The notes under the pieces: generated by a model
Database searches by the model: none
Seen by the model: the letters and a program-made list of their open reading frames with translations, nothing else
Told to the model about the DNA's origin: nothing
Program-made: the position numbers and the translations under genes
In this document: positions 16,483-24,789 of the stretch, in pieces
How positions within the stretch are numbered: the first letter of the stretch is position 1
Layout of the letters: the number at the start of each line of letters is the position of its first letter
NCBI GenBank assembly: GCA_003138515.1
Contig: PLGG01000020.1
Location: 1 to 64,000, forward strand
Origin: Acidobacteriaceae bacterium
GTDB lineage: Bacteria; Acidobacteriota; Terriglobia; Terriglobales; Acidobacteriaceae
DNA: 64,000 bases
Reading direction: 5' to 3'

Positions 16483-17952
16483 TTGCCCACGTATCGCAGA
16501 TCGGTTGTGCCGGTGAAGTTGGGAGCCGCGAAGCTGCCGTTGGTGGCGATTGTGGGGCGGCCGAATGTGGGCAAGAGCACCCTGTTCAACCGGATGACGG
16601 GGAGCCGACGCTCGATTGTGGGCGACGAGCCTGGAATCACCCGCGACCGGATCTACGGCGAGTACGAGTGGCAGGGGCGTCAATACCGGCTGGTGGATAC
16701 GGGCGGAATTGTGCCCGACGATCCGGAGCTAATGGCGACGGAGATTTTTGCGCAAGCAAAGGTGGCGCTTGAGGAAGCGGACGCGCTGGTGATGGTGGTG
16801 GACGCGCGGACGGAACTGGCACGGCCCGACTACGACCTGGCGCAACTGCTGAAACGCGGCGGAAAACCGTTGTTTCTCGCCGTAAACAAGGTTGAGACCG
16901 AAGGGCTGGCTGCGGAGGCGCAGAACTTTCGCCGGCTGGGGATTCGCGATTTGTATGGGGTGAGCTCGGAACACGGGCAGGGCGTTGGCGACCTGCTGGA
17001 CGCGATTGCGGAAGCGACTCCCGAGCAGGCGGATGTAGTTGAAGAGGGCGAGGGGCCCGCGGCGGAACAGAGCGAAGAAACGGGCGAGAAGAAGATCCGA
17101 ACGCACGGAGAGTTCGAGCAGCGCGAGACGGCGGTGGCGATTATCGGGCGGCCGAATGTGGGCAAGAGCACGCTGCTGAATGCGCTGACGGGGACATCGA
17201 GAGCGATTGTGTCTCCGATTGCAGGGACGACGCGCGACGCGGTGGATGAAGTGGTGGAATTCGAGGGGCAGACGCTGCGATTTGTGGATACGGCGGGGAT
17301 CAGGCGCAAGGGTAAGACGAAATTGATGGCCGAGAAGATGAGCGTGGTGATGGCGCGGCGGCACCTGGAGGCGGCGGACGTGGCGCTGGTAATGATCGAT
17401 GCGATGGAGGGCGTGACAGCGAGCGATGCGACGATTGGAGGGTACGCGCACGAGAGCGGGCGCAGCGTGGTCATCATTGTAAACAAGTGGGACTTGGTGA
17501 CGACGAGGCGGAGCGATGGAAAAAAGCCCGCAGACCGCGAGATTTTTGAAAAGCAGGTGCGTGGGGCGTTGAAATATCTGGATTATGCGCCGGTGATTTT
17601 CTTGTCGGCGCTGGAAGCGATCGGGCCCGAACGGAAGGGTATGACGCGCGTGCTGCGCGAGGTGGTGTCGGTGGCCAAGGAGCGGAGAAAACGCGTCTCG
17701 ACGGGGGCGATGAATCGATTTCTCGAAAAGATCGATTTTCAGCGGGCGCCGGTGCCGATGGCAAAGAGAATCAGGATTTTTTATATGACGCAGGCGGCAG
17801 TGGCTCCGCCGACGTTTGTGCTGTTCACGGATCGCGACATCAAGCTGCATTTCGCGTTCGAACGATTCCTGGAGAACCAGATTCGCGAGGCGTTTGGGTT
17901 CAAGGGGACGCCGGTTTGGTTCAAGGTGAAGGCGCGGAAGGACAGTGGTTAG
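16483..17952 (+). CDS. der: ribosome biogenesis GTPase Der (EngA)
   Basis: A 489-residue double GTPase essential for 50S subunit maturation. Both G domains have G1 (GRPNVGKST, at about residues 25 and 222), G3 (DTGG and DTAG) and G4 (NKVE and NKWD), and the C-terminal KH-like domain is recognisable (RIFYMTQAAVAPPTFVLF, FGFKGTPVWF). The linker between the G domains is long and acidic (about 40 residues around EEGEGPAAEQSEETGEKK). The start is TTG 16483, with GGAGA seven bases upstream; GTG 16507 is an alternative. The family is normally about 440-500 residues, so it is complete. The stop codon lies within an AGTGGTT array. Confidence 0.96.
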   Translation: MPTYRRSVVPVKLGAAKLPLVAIVGRPNVGKSTLFNRMTGSRRSIVGDEPGITRDRIYGEYEWQGRQYRLVDTGGIVPDDPELMATEIFAQAKVALEEADALVMVVDARTELARPDYDLAQLLKRGGKPLFLAVNKVETEGLAAEAQNFRRLGIRDLYGVSSEHGQGVGDLLDAIAEATPEQADVVEEGEGPAAEQSEETGEKKIRTHGEFEQRETAVAIIGRPNVGKSTLLNALTGTSRAIVSPIAGTTRDAVDEVVEFEGQTLRFVDTAGIRRKGKTKLMAEKMSVVMARRHLEAADVALVMIDAMEGVTASDATIGGYAHESGRSVVIIVNKWDLVTTRRSDGKKPADREIFEKQVRGALKYLDYAPVIFLSALEAIGPERKGMTRVLREVVSVAKERRKRVSTGAMNRFLEKIDFQRAPVPMAKRIRIFYMTQAAVAPPTFVLFTDRDIKLHFAFERFLENQIREAFGFKGTPVWFKVKARKDSG

Positions 17953-17966
17953 TGGTTAGTGATTAG
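17944..17966 (+). repeat. tandem heptamer array over the der stop codon (three units)
   Basis: AGTGGTT, AGTGGTT and AGTGATT follow each other, with the TAG stop of der inside. The reverse complements of close variants occur at 4-24 of the window. Confidence 0.7.
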
Positions 17967-18120
17967 GGGTCATGGAAGATCGTGCGTTACAGTGAGAACC
18001 GCTCTTCGGTGAGCGCATTTGTAAATTCAATTCCTTGGTCTTTATTTGCAAACTGCTGGGGCTGCGCGCTGCGCAGCCCTTTTGGTTCGGCACGGCACGG
18101 TTGGGGTCGTGTGCGCTTTC

Positions 18121-20169
18121 TTATTGCTGGACGGGGGCGGGTTGCGATGAGGAGGAGCCGCTATTGTCGTCGGGGCCGAGAGTGCGGATGTGGATGCTGG
18201 CCTCGGTTTCGGGAACGGTGCCGTCGTTGGCCTGGACTTGAGTGGGTTGGCCTTGCATGAGGATGCGCTGCGTAGCCTTGCCGCGCGCGGGGACGACGAT
18301 GCGCTGGGTGACGGAGGCAGCAGAGTTGCTGACGGTGAGGGGGATTTCAGCAGCAGCGTAGCCGGAGTTCGAGAGGTTGACGGCGACGAGCCAATTGTCG
18401 CCCTCGGTGTGCGATGGAAAGACGCTGTCGATGGCGATGTCAGGCAAACCTTTGTCGGCGTCGACCCAATCGGAGAAGAACCAGGAGAGATCGCGATGGA
18501 GTCCGGCTTGCTCAATGAGTTTCTCAAAGTAATCTGAGCCGGCGGTTGGGCTCAGGTCATGTGCGGCGTCCTGAGTGGGCGAGTAGGCGCGCAGAGCGAC
18601 GGAGAGCGCGGCGTCGCCGGCAAGATCGCGGAGCATCCAGAGAACGTAGGTGGCCTTCGAGCGATAGTAGACGGGCGAGATGGCCTGCGCGAGCGGCTGG
18701 CCGGGACTTTCACCGGGACTGGCGGGCTCGCCGAGAGCGAGAGCCGAGCGGCCGGACTCAAGGGATTCGAGCGCCTTCTTGCGGCCCTGCTGTTTCTCGA
18801 TCCAGAGAGTTCCCATGAAATGAGCGACGCCCTCGCTGAGCCAGGCGCGGGGAGAGGACATCCATGCATGAGTGAGCGCGTGAGCGAAGACGCCATCGAG
18901 CTCGTCGGGCGTGGCCGGGCGAATGGCGGTGACGAGAAGCGGGCCGGTTTCGAAAGGCGCGTCGTCAGGATCGGGGAGATCGAGGATGGTGAGTTGTGAG
19001 CGCGGCGCCTGGCCGAGCCAACTTTGCAGGAAGGGCGTGACGAAAGAAGCAGCCGAGGCCCAGCCTTCAACGGCGAAGTCGTCCTCGGGAAGGGTGTAGA
19101 GCGTAGTGTTGGTGGCCTGGTGAACGGTGCGGACGGCGAGGAAGATGCTGGGAGCCTCAAAGCCGAGAGCCGGTTCGTCGAGGCTGGCTGTGGCGATGCC
19201 GGCGATTTCAGGACCGGCGGTTGAAGGCTCGGTGAGCGCGAGCGGAACGAGATGGCCATTGATGAGGGCGACGGAGGGCGCCTGGCCGTGGGGATATTCA
19301 TCGGTGAGGTTGAGGCGGAGGTGCGCGCCCGCCATGCGGAGCTTGTGCTCGCCCATTTCTTCGAAGACGCGAGCGCCGTCACCGAGAATGACGGGAACGC
19401 TGGAAACGGGATACCAGACGACGTTGCCGAAACCGCGCAGGCCGGTAAAGTCGACAGCGATCGAGTCCCAGTCGGTATGGAGAGCAGCGTCGTCAGGCGT
19501 GCCAATGGTGATGAGGCGCTGGGCGGATTGCGGGATTGAGCCGGAGTAGGTGACGTCGAGCTGAAGAGTTGCGCCGGGGGCGAGCGGAGCAGCGAGAGCG
19601 ATGGCGGCTTCGTGAAGCTGGCCGGTGTGGTCGACGTCGGAGTTGAGGGTGGCGACGGTGAAGGTGACGTCGCGGCCGGCGAGGCGAATAGTTTCCCAGT
19701 CGAGCGAAGAGGAGATTTGGAGCGGAATGTGAGCAAGAGGGGCGCGGCCGTCATTGCGCAAGGTGAGGAGAGCGCGAACGGCGATCTGCTGCGCGGCAGG
19801 GCGGAGATGAACGTCCAGGTCGAAGGCGGTGAAGGTGAGGGCTTCGCGTTCGGCGTCGGTGGCGATGGGGGCGGAGACGGGCTGGCCTGCAGTTTTCGGC
19901 GCGGCGGGGCCGGCGGTGGTGGTGGTCTGGCCGTTGTCGTCGGCGGAGCGGGAGAAGATGATCTGACCGTGAGGCTGCTGGTCCGGTGTGGATGATGGCG
20001 TGGACGCGGGCGCGGCGGGGGTGGTCTGGGAAAGCGCGGGGAGAACGGCGAGAAACGGAACCGCCATCGAAATGAAGAGTGCGACGCGGGAGAGCAGAGG
20101 CCTGTGCTTTCCCGGGTCCCAAAATCGGGACCTGTGGCACCCCATCGTGCCGATGGAAGCGAATTTCAT
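18121..20169 (-). CDS. M1-like gluzincin homolog lacking the catalytic Glu, exported
   Basis: The 682-residue protein has an N-terminal hydrophobic segment (about residues 28-47, signal peptide or anchor) and a long P/T/S/A-rich linker. An N-terminal beta domain typical of M1 aminopeptidases follows, then the region FAHALTHAWMSSPRAW followed by LSEGVAHFMG. In M1 enzymes this is HExxH-x18-E; here both histidines and the downstream Glu remain but the catalytic Glu is Ala (HALTH). It may still bind zinc but should not hydrolyse peptides by the normal mechanism. Its ATG overlaps the rlmB stop (ATGA), so it is the last gene of the sigma/anti-sigma operon. A scaffold or sensor role is possible. Confidence 0.75.
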   Translation of the reverse strand: MKFASIGTMGCHRSRFWDPGKHRPLLSRVALFISMAVPFLAVLPALSQTTPAAPASTPSSTPDQQPHGQIIFSRSADDNGQTTTTAGPAAPKTAGQPVSAPIATDAEREALTFTAFDLDVHLRPAAQQIAVRALLTLRNDGRAPLAHIPLQISSSLDWETIRLAGRDVTFTVATLNSDVDHTGQLHEAAIALAAPLAPGATLQLDVTYSGSIPQSAQRLITIGTPDDAALHTDWDSIAVDFTGLRGFGNVVWYPVSSVPVILGDGARVFEEMGEHKLRMAGAHLRLNLTDEYPHGQAPSVALINGHLVPLALTEPSTAGPEIAGIATASLDEPALGFEAPSIFLAVRTVHQATNTTLYTLPEDDFAVEGWASAASFVTPFLQSWLGQAPRSQLTILDLPDPDDAPFETGPLLVTAIRPATPDELDGVFAHALTHAWMSSPRAWLSEGVAHFMGTLWIEKQQGRKKALESLESGRSALALGEPASPGESPGQPLAQAISPVYYRSKATYVLWMLRDLAGDAALSVALRAYSPTQDAAHDLSPTAGSDYFEKLIEQAGLHRDLSWFFSDWVDADKGLPDIAIDSVFPSHTEGDNWLVAVNLSNSGYAAAEIPLTVSNSAASVTQRIVVPARGKATQRILMQGQPTQVQANDGTVPETEASIHIRTLGPDDNSGSSSSQPAPVQQ

Positions 20170-21032
20170 GAACCGAGGCCTTTCTGCGTTCTTGTTTTGG
20201 CGCTGCTACTGCGTGGAGCGCCACTGCGTGGAGCCGATTCTTGGACGGGCGCGGCGGAAGAATTGGCAGCGGCGCGCCGCTGGCGAGCGGCCTCGAAGAG
20301 AACTACGGCACCGGCGGCAGAGACGTTGAGGGAGCTGACGCCGCCGGCCATGGGAATGCTGAGGAGATGGTCGCAGGTACGTCGGACCAGATCGTGAAGG
20401 CCGGCGCCTTCGCGGCCGAGGACGACGACGAGATCGCCCGTGAAATCGAATTGGTCGTATGCGACCGGGCCGCGCTCGGCAACCCTCGCATCTAGTCTCG
20501 CATCCAGGCCGACAATCCAAAGGTTGCGGCGCTTAAGCTCTTCGAGGGAGCGAACTAGATTGACGACGCGGGCGATGCGCAGGTGCTCGGCGGCTCCGGC
20601 GCTGGCTTTGACGGCAGCGGGACTCAGTGGCGCGGAGCGGCGTTCGGTAAGCAGGACGCCATCGACGCCTGCGCCATCGGCGACGCGAAGAAGAGCGCCG
20701 AGATTCTGGGGATCTTCAACACCGTCGAGCGCGAGGATCAGGCGGGCTGGAGAGTCGTCGGCGGAGGGCGGAGGCTCGAAGAGGTCCTCGAGAGACAGAA
20801 ATTCCTGCGGACGAACAAGCGCGACGACGCCCTGGTGGGCGGCGGTATTGGCGGCGAGGGTGAGCTGCTCGCGAGGCCCTTCAAGAACGCGAATGCCTGC
20901 GTTGCGGCATTGGGCGACGAGGCTTGTGAGGCGGTCGTCGTGGCGCTCTCGAGCGACCAGAACGTGATCAAAGCGGCGGCGGCCGGCCTTGAGAGCTTCA
21001 GAGACCGGATGCAGGCCGTAGAGAACTTCCAT
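20166..21032 (-). CDS. rlmB: 23S rRNA (guanosine-2'-O)-methyltransferase RlmB, SpoU family
   Basis: The 288-residue protein has the substrate-binding N-terminal domain (MEVLYGLHPVSEALKAGRR) and the SpoU knot domain with the three motifs LDGVEDPQNLGALLR, VLGREGAGL and IPMAGGVSSLNVSAAGAVVL. It should methylate the 2'-OH of G2251 in the peptidyl-transferase P loop using S-adenosylmethionine. The last 35 residues (after LFEAARQRR) are a basic, low-complexity tail not found in E. coli RlmB. A GC-rich hairpin (21061-21086) separates it from the PDZ gene upstream, and it is coupled by ATGA to the gene downstream. The paralogous tRNA methylase TrmH is less likely because of the N-terminal domain. Confidence 0.93.
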   Translation of the reverse strand: MEVLYGLHPVSEALKAGRRRFDHVLVARERHDDRLTSLVAQCRNAGIRVLEGPREQLTLAANTAAHQGVVALVRPQEFLSLEDLFEPPPSADDSPARLILALDGVEDPQNLGALLRVADGAGVDGVLLTERRSAPLSPAAVKASAGAAEHLRIARVVNLVRSLEELKRRNLWIVGLDARLDARVAERGPVAYDQFDFTGDLVVVLGREGAGLHDLVRRTCDHLLSIPMAGGVSSLNVSAAGAVVLFEAARQRRAAANSSAAPVQESAPRSGAPRSSSAKTRTQKGLGS

Positions 21033-21060
21033 GAGAGTAGTTTACGGCGCTAGACACGAA

Positions 21061-21086
21061 GGGCGCCGCATGGAAACGCGGCGCCC
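21061..21086 (-). terminator. GC-rich hairpin between the PDZ gene and rlmB
   Basis: A perfect 9-bp stem (GGGCGCCGC and its complement) with an 8-base loop lies downstream of the leftward PDZ gene. Only a weak T-run follows on the minus strand (TTCGTGT), so partial termination or mRNA protection is as likely as full termination. Confidence 0.45.
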
Positions 21087-21127
21087 AAGTGAGTTCGGAA
21101 CAGAACATTCAAATGTAAATCGAGCGA

Positions 21128-22069
21128 CTACACGAGGGCGCCGGCAGGTGCCTGCTGCCCACGGACGGCTGGGGCGCTGACGGCGCCGCGATGCTTGGAG
21201 TCGACCTGGAGGGTGAGGGTCTGCTGTTTCTTGTCGCGCAGGATGGTGATCTGGACGGGCTTGCCCACGTTGGAGCGGAGATCGCGGTCCCAGTCAGCGG
21301 AGGTGTTGATGGAATCTGTGCCGACCTTGAGGATGACGTCGAAGGCTTTGAGGCCCGATACCGCGGCTTCACTCTTGCGCGCCACCTGCTTGACCATGAG
21401 GCCACCCTGAACGCCGAGATACTCGGCCATCTGCGAGGTGAGCGGCTCAACCAGCGCGCCCACGTTGAGGGTGCTGGTGAAGACGGAGATGTGGAAGCCG
21501 CTCGAGACGGGGACATCGGAGCCGGTGATGCCCATTGTGGGCGGCGGCGCGACGGGAGCGATGCCATCGACATCGATATCGAGGCGGGTCCAAATGTCGT
21601 GCTCCATGGCCTTACGATCGACCAACTGCACCGCCAGCGTCTGGATATTACCATCACGGCTGATTTCAAGGCTGACCTTGCGGCCGGGCGGAATATCGCG
21701 GAGCATGCGGCGCAATGCATCGGCGTCGGCGACATTCTGGCCATCGATGGCGAGGACGACATCGTTGACCTTGAGCCCGATTTGGCCGGCAGGCGCGTCG
21801 TGATCGATGAGGGTGATGACTGCGCCGTGAACGTCCTTGAGCTTGAGAGCCTGCGCCTTGTCGGCATCGACGTCGGTAACATCGACGCCGAGGTAGCCGG
21901 GAACGCTGGTGTGGGCGAGGAGCGGGCTGGTGTCCTCAAGGAAAGGCGCGAGCTGCCCCGCCTGGGCTTGAGCCGGAAGGGACGCAACGAGCACGCAGGC
22001 GGCGACTGCGAGCCCGGCGAATGCAAGGTTCAAATGAGATGTACGGAATGGCCTCAAAAGGTGATTCAT
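21128..22069 (-). CDS. exported protein with two PDZ domains
   Basis: About 313 residues with a signal peptide (hydrophobic core FAGLAVAACVLVASLP, cleavage near AQA) and two PDZ domains. The first is around GYLGVDVTDVDADKAQALKL and DHDAPAGQIGLKVNDVVLAI. The second is around EYLGVQGGLMVKQVARKSEA and GLKAFDVILKVGTDSI. It resembles the PDZ half of HtrA/DegP but no trypsin-like domain or Ser-His-Asp set is present. The start at ATG 22069 is favoured over 22114 by GGAG about eight bases upstream and by the position of the signal peptide. It follows an ECF sigma and its anti-sigma, which suggests binding of misfolded or cleaved envelope proteins. Confidence 0.8.
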   Translation of the reverse strand: MNHLLRPFRTSHLNLAFAGLAVAACVLVASLPAQAQAGQLAPFLEDTSPLLAHTSVPGYLGVDVTDVDADKAQALKLKDVHGAVITLIDHDAPAGQIGLKVNDVVLAIDGQNVADADALRRMLRDIPPGRKVSLEISRDGNIQTLAVQLVDRKAMEHDIWTRLDIDVDGIAPVAPPPTMGITGSDVPVSSGFHISVFTSTLNVGALVEPLTSQMAEYLGVQGGLMVKQVARKSEAAVSGLKAFDVILKVGTDSINTSADWDRDLRSNVGKPVQITILRDKKQQTLTLQVDSKHRGAVSAPAVRGQQAPAGALV

Positions 22070-22145
22070 TGCGATTTCTCCATCTTGTTTCGTCGACCGG
22101 TCCGCGCTCATCAAGACGGCGCAGTGGCCGGAAGGGTTTGCACTG

Positions 22146-23135
22146 TTATTGGAATTGCGGAACCCGGCTCAAAACTTGCCGGGAAACGTCTCGGATTTGA
22201 GGATTACGGTCCGAGTTGGAGACCGAGTAGAGAACCTGGCGAACGCTTGAATCGGATTCGACAGGCTCCAAAAGACCGATGGCAGCGGTCCGGATAGCCG
22301 GGTCGTTATCGTTCAAAACTGCTTCAAGAACAGCGTCACGAACGCGCACGTCGTCGGCCACATAAGGCTCCAGACCTTGGAGTGCCTTCTGGCGAACCTT
22401 GGGACTGCGGTCGTAGCGCAGGGCGTACATGAGCGCATCGCGGATGCCGGAGGGCTGGCAGCTGTGCCCGGCGCGGCACTCGGCGGCGAGCAAGGCCACG
22501 GAGTCGTCGCGGACACCGGGTGAGGCAGAATCTTCAGAGGCCAGCATGAGCAACTGACGGATGGCGGGGTCGTCGAGCGAGCCCTCGATCTGGCGCGGAA
22601 CGACCTGGTTGTAGTTGACGTCGACGATCTCGCTGTTGGGCTGACGAACGATGCCGGAGATGCCGGCCACGTTGGCGAGCTGCGGGAGGTCTGCGGCGGG
22701 CAGCACCTGCGCTCCAGCGGGCGTAGGAGCCTGGGCCACAGTTGCGGCATGCGCGGCGCGGTTCTGCGCGTATTCGAAGCCGCCGAGCATTCCTGCGCCC
22801 GCGCCGGCCACGAGCAGAAGCAGCGCTGCAATGGGCGCAGCCTGAAGGCTGGCGAAGTTGTTCATGATGCGCTGGCCCAGAATCTCAAACCAACGCCTGG
22901 GCGGCAGGGTGTCGAGAGCCTCGTCGAGGCGCAGGCGAGCACGGGCAACAAGATTTGGATCGGGCTCGACAACGGGATTCGCATCGGCCAGCACCTTGAG
23001 CGCAAGAATCTGCTCGCGCTCCTTTTGGCACTCGGTGCAAGCAATCACATGCCGCTCGAGCTGGTGGACCTGATCGTCGGGCAGCTCCCCATAGGCAGCA
23101 GCGACGATGTGTTCGTGTGCAAGTTCGCAATTCAT
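22146..23135 (-). CDS. membrane anti-sigma factor with zinc-finger and C-terminal HEAT repeats
   Basis: The 329-residue protein begins with an anti-sigma zinc-binding motif (LERHVIACTECQKE, H-x3-C-x2-C). One transmembrane helix follows (APIAALLLLVAGAGAG, about residue 100), then a proline/alanine linker and an exported C-terminal part with HEAT-like repeats (VRDDSVALLAAE, KVRQKALQGLEPYV, AIRTAAIGLLEPV). It should hold the ECF sigma factor encoded immediately upstream at the membrane. A HEAT-repeat sensor domain outside the membrane is uncommon and could bind a protein ligand. A GCTYTTA heptamer array fills part of the 168-base gap to the sigma gene. Confidence 0.85.
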   Translation of the reverse strand: MNCELAHEHIVAAAYGELPDDQVHQLERHVIACTECQKEREQILALKVLADANPVVEPDPNLVARARLRLDEALDTLPPRRWFEILGQRIMNNFASLQAAPIAALLLLVAGAGAGMLGGFEYAQNRAAHAATVAQAPTPAGAQVLPAADLPQLANVAGISGIVRQPNSEIVDVNYNQVVPRQIEGSLDDPAIRQLLMLASEDSASPGVRDDSVALLAAECRAGHSCQPSGIRDALMYALRYDRSPKVRQKALQGLEPYVADDVRVRDAVLEAVLNDNDPAIRTAAIGLLEPVESDSSVRQVLYSVSNSDRNPQIRDVSRQVLSRVPQFQ

Positions 23136-23163
23136 AGTTACGTCCTTTTAGCCCCTAAAAGCA

Positions 23164-23198
23164 GCTACTAGCCTTTAGCTATTAGCTGTCAGCTCGCC
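23164..23198 (+). repeat. tandem heptamer array (five units) upstream of the anti-sigma gene
   Basis: Units GCTACTA, GCCTTTA, GCTATTA, GCTGTCA and GCTCGCC, followed by GTGCGA. The tail GCTCGCCGTGCGA recurs with one change after the array at 26383, suggesting that the array and its tail form one element. Confidence 0.75.
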
Positions 23199-23303
23199 GT
23201 GCGAAGGCCGAGCCTGTCGTTTCTTTTGACGGCTCATCGCGTTGAATGGATGAGTCTCGTATTTCTCCCCCCGGAAAATCGAACCGGGAGCAAATGCTAA
23301 CAG

Positions 23304-24062
23304 CTACCTCAGGTCCGCCAGTTGTGCACGCAACTTTTTAGTTGCGCGAAAGAGGGTGTTCTTGGCGGTCTCTTCCGTGGTGTTCAACATTTCGCCGATG
23401 GTGCGAAGGCGAAGACCCTGGTAATGCTTCAGCTCGAAGACCATCCGCTCGCGGGGCGTGAGCTTGCTCAGTGCCGCCTGGATTTTCGCGCCCAGCAGCT
23501 TGCGATCGAGCTCGCGAGCGGGGTTGGAAAACGAGCGGTTGTCAGAGACGGACGCCAGAATGTCGATCTCGTCGCCGCTGCGGTCGATCACTACAGCGTG
23601 GTCCTCGCGGCGCGTTTTGCGGCGGCGCAACTGATCCAGGCAGAGGTTGGTAACGATGCGGTAGATCCATGTGTAAAAGGAGCACTCGAAGCGGAAATTA
23701 CCGATGTAGCGGTAGGCCTTGAGGAATGCTTCCTGGTAGATGTCTTCGGCGTCGTGCTCGGAACCGGTGAGATGGAGGGCCAGGCGCAGGACCTGGTGCT
23801 CATATTGGCGGACGAGAGAATCGAAAGCAACGCGGGAACCGGCCTGGGCCTCGCGGATCAGGTCCATCTCAAGGGCGCGGCTTTGCGCCCGGCTCGCATC
23901 GTTCTGGCCGGGGTTCTGGCGCCTTGCTCCGCCCATTGCTCTGGAAGCAGCCACGTCTGGAGAGGATTGTACCCTCCCGGCTGCAGGCCAAGCCAAAGTG
24001 CCGGTGGTTTGGGCGAGATTCATCGCCGGGGTCATGGAAACACTGATTGCGTCTGTAGCCAT
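23304..24062 (-). CDS. ECF RNA polymerase sigma factor (RpoE-like)
   Basis: The 252-residue protein has sigma region 2 (about residues 70-140: FDSLVRQYEHQVLRLA, DAEDIYQEAFLKAYRYI, FYTWIYRIVTNLCLDQLRRRK) and region 4 (ALSKLTPRERMVFELKHYQG, LRTIGEMLNTTEETAKNTLF). An N-terminal extension of about 65 residues precedes region 2. The start at 24062 is supported by GGAGAA four bases upstream. The anti-sigma with an extracytoplasmic HEAT domain and the PDZ protein lie directly downstream, the usual arrangement for envelope-stress control. It probably directs transcription of its own operon; I could not identify its promoter with confidence. Confidence 0.92.
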   Translation of the reverse strand: MATDAISVSMTPAMNLAQTTGTLAWPAAGRVQSSPDVAASRAMGGARRQNPGQNDASRAQSRALEMDLIREAQAGSRVAFDSLVRQYEHQVLRLALHLTGSEHDAEDIYQEAFLKAYRYIGNFRFECSFYTWIYRIVTNLCLDQLRRRKTRREDHAVVIDRSGDEIDILASVSDNRSFSNPARELDRKLLGAKIQAALSKLTPRERMVFELKHYQGLRLRTIGEMLNTTEETAKNTLFRATKKLRAQLADLR

Positions 24063-24146
24063 CGCTTCTCCGCCCGCGGAAGATGCCGACTTTGCTCATG
24101 GGGTAGACGTGGAAACGGGGTAATTGTAAGCAGGTTGTGGAAGACA

Positions 24147-24193
24147 GGGACTACGGGACTACGGCTACGGGACTGGGGGACTAAGGGACCAAG
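24147..24193 (+). repeat. degenerate GGGACTAC tandem repeat
   Basis: Imperfect 7-8 base units related to GGGACTAC are repeated about six times in the divergent gap between the sigma factor and the RNase H gene. The complementary form resembles the TTGTTCCC/TTGGTCCC units at 85-108. Confidence 0.6.
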
Positions 24194-24264
24194 GCGAGCC
24201 AGGGGCCGGGCGGAGGAGCGGCGAGGCCGGGCTGGATGGGCGGGTCCCGATACACTGGGAAGCG

Positions 24265-24726
24265 ATGAGCGGAAACCTGTTTGAGACTGAAGCGGTCCGG
24301 GATGAAGCCGGCGGGTGGTATGTCGCGCACTGCGATGGGGGGTCGCGGGGCAATCCGGGGCCGGCCGGGTATGGGGCGGTGGTTGAGGACCCGGAGGGGC
24401 TGGTGGTGGCGCGGCTGAGCGAGTACCTGGGCCGTCAGACCAACAATTATGCCGAGTACAAGGGGCTGCTGGCGGTGCTGGTTTGGGCGCTGGCGAATGG
24501 GGCGAGGCGGCTGAGAGTTGTATCGGATTCGGAGTTGATGGTGAGGCAGATGAAGGGCCGGTACAAGGTGAAAAGTCCGGGGCTCCGGCCGCTCTGGGAG
24601 GAGGCGCAGCGGCTGGCGCTCAAGCTGAAAGGGTTTGAGATGCGGCACACGCTGCGCGGCGGGAACAAGGAAGCGGACCGGCTGGCGAATGAGGCGATGG
24701 ATGAAGGAATGAAGAAGCGGGGTTAG
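24265..24726 (+). CDS. ribonuclease HI-like protein
   Basis: The 153-residue protein has the RNase H fold with its catalytic acidic residues visible: Asp in CDGGSRGNPGPAGYG, Glu in NNYAEYKGLL, Asp in VVSDSELMVRQMKGRYKVK and Asp in ADRLANEA. It should cleave the RNA strand of RNA-DNA hybrids. The spacing and the NNxAEY / KGRYKVK forms match the short RNase HI relatives of the Rv2228c N-terminal type rather than E. coli RnhA. It stands alone and is transcribed rightward. The last codons run into a 9-base tandem repeat (24721-24747). Confidence 0.88.
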   Translation: MSGNLFETEAVRDEAGGWYVAHCDGGSRGNPGPAGYGAVVEDPEGLVVARLSEYLGRQTNNYAEYKGLLAVLVWALANGARRLRVVSDSELMVRQMKGRYKVKSPGLRPLWEEAQRLALKLKGFEMRHTLRGGNKEADRLANEAMDEGMKKRG

Positions 24727-24747
24727 CGGAGTTGGCGGAGTTAGCGG
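24721..24747 (+). repeat. 9-base tandem repeat over the RNase H stop codon
   Basis: GGTTAGCGG, AGTTGGCGG and AGTTAGCGG follow each other directly, and the TAG stop of the RNase H gene is in the first unit. Confidence 0.7.
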
Positions 24748-24789
24748 GGTCTTCCACCCAGGCCTTGAGACCGGCGCTACAGTCCATCG

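Noticed and set aside
21191-22297. 368-codon plus-strand frame rich in Asp, Gly and Glu
   Set aside because: Shadow of the PDZ protein gene; composition is that of a complementary frame and no start signal is seen.
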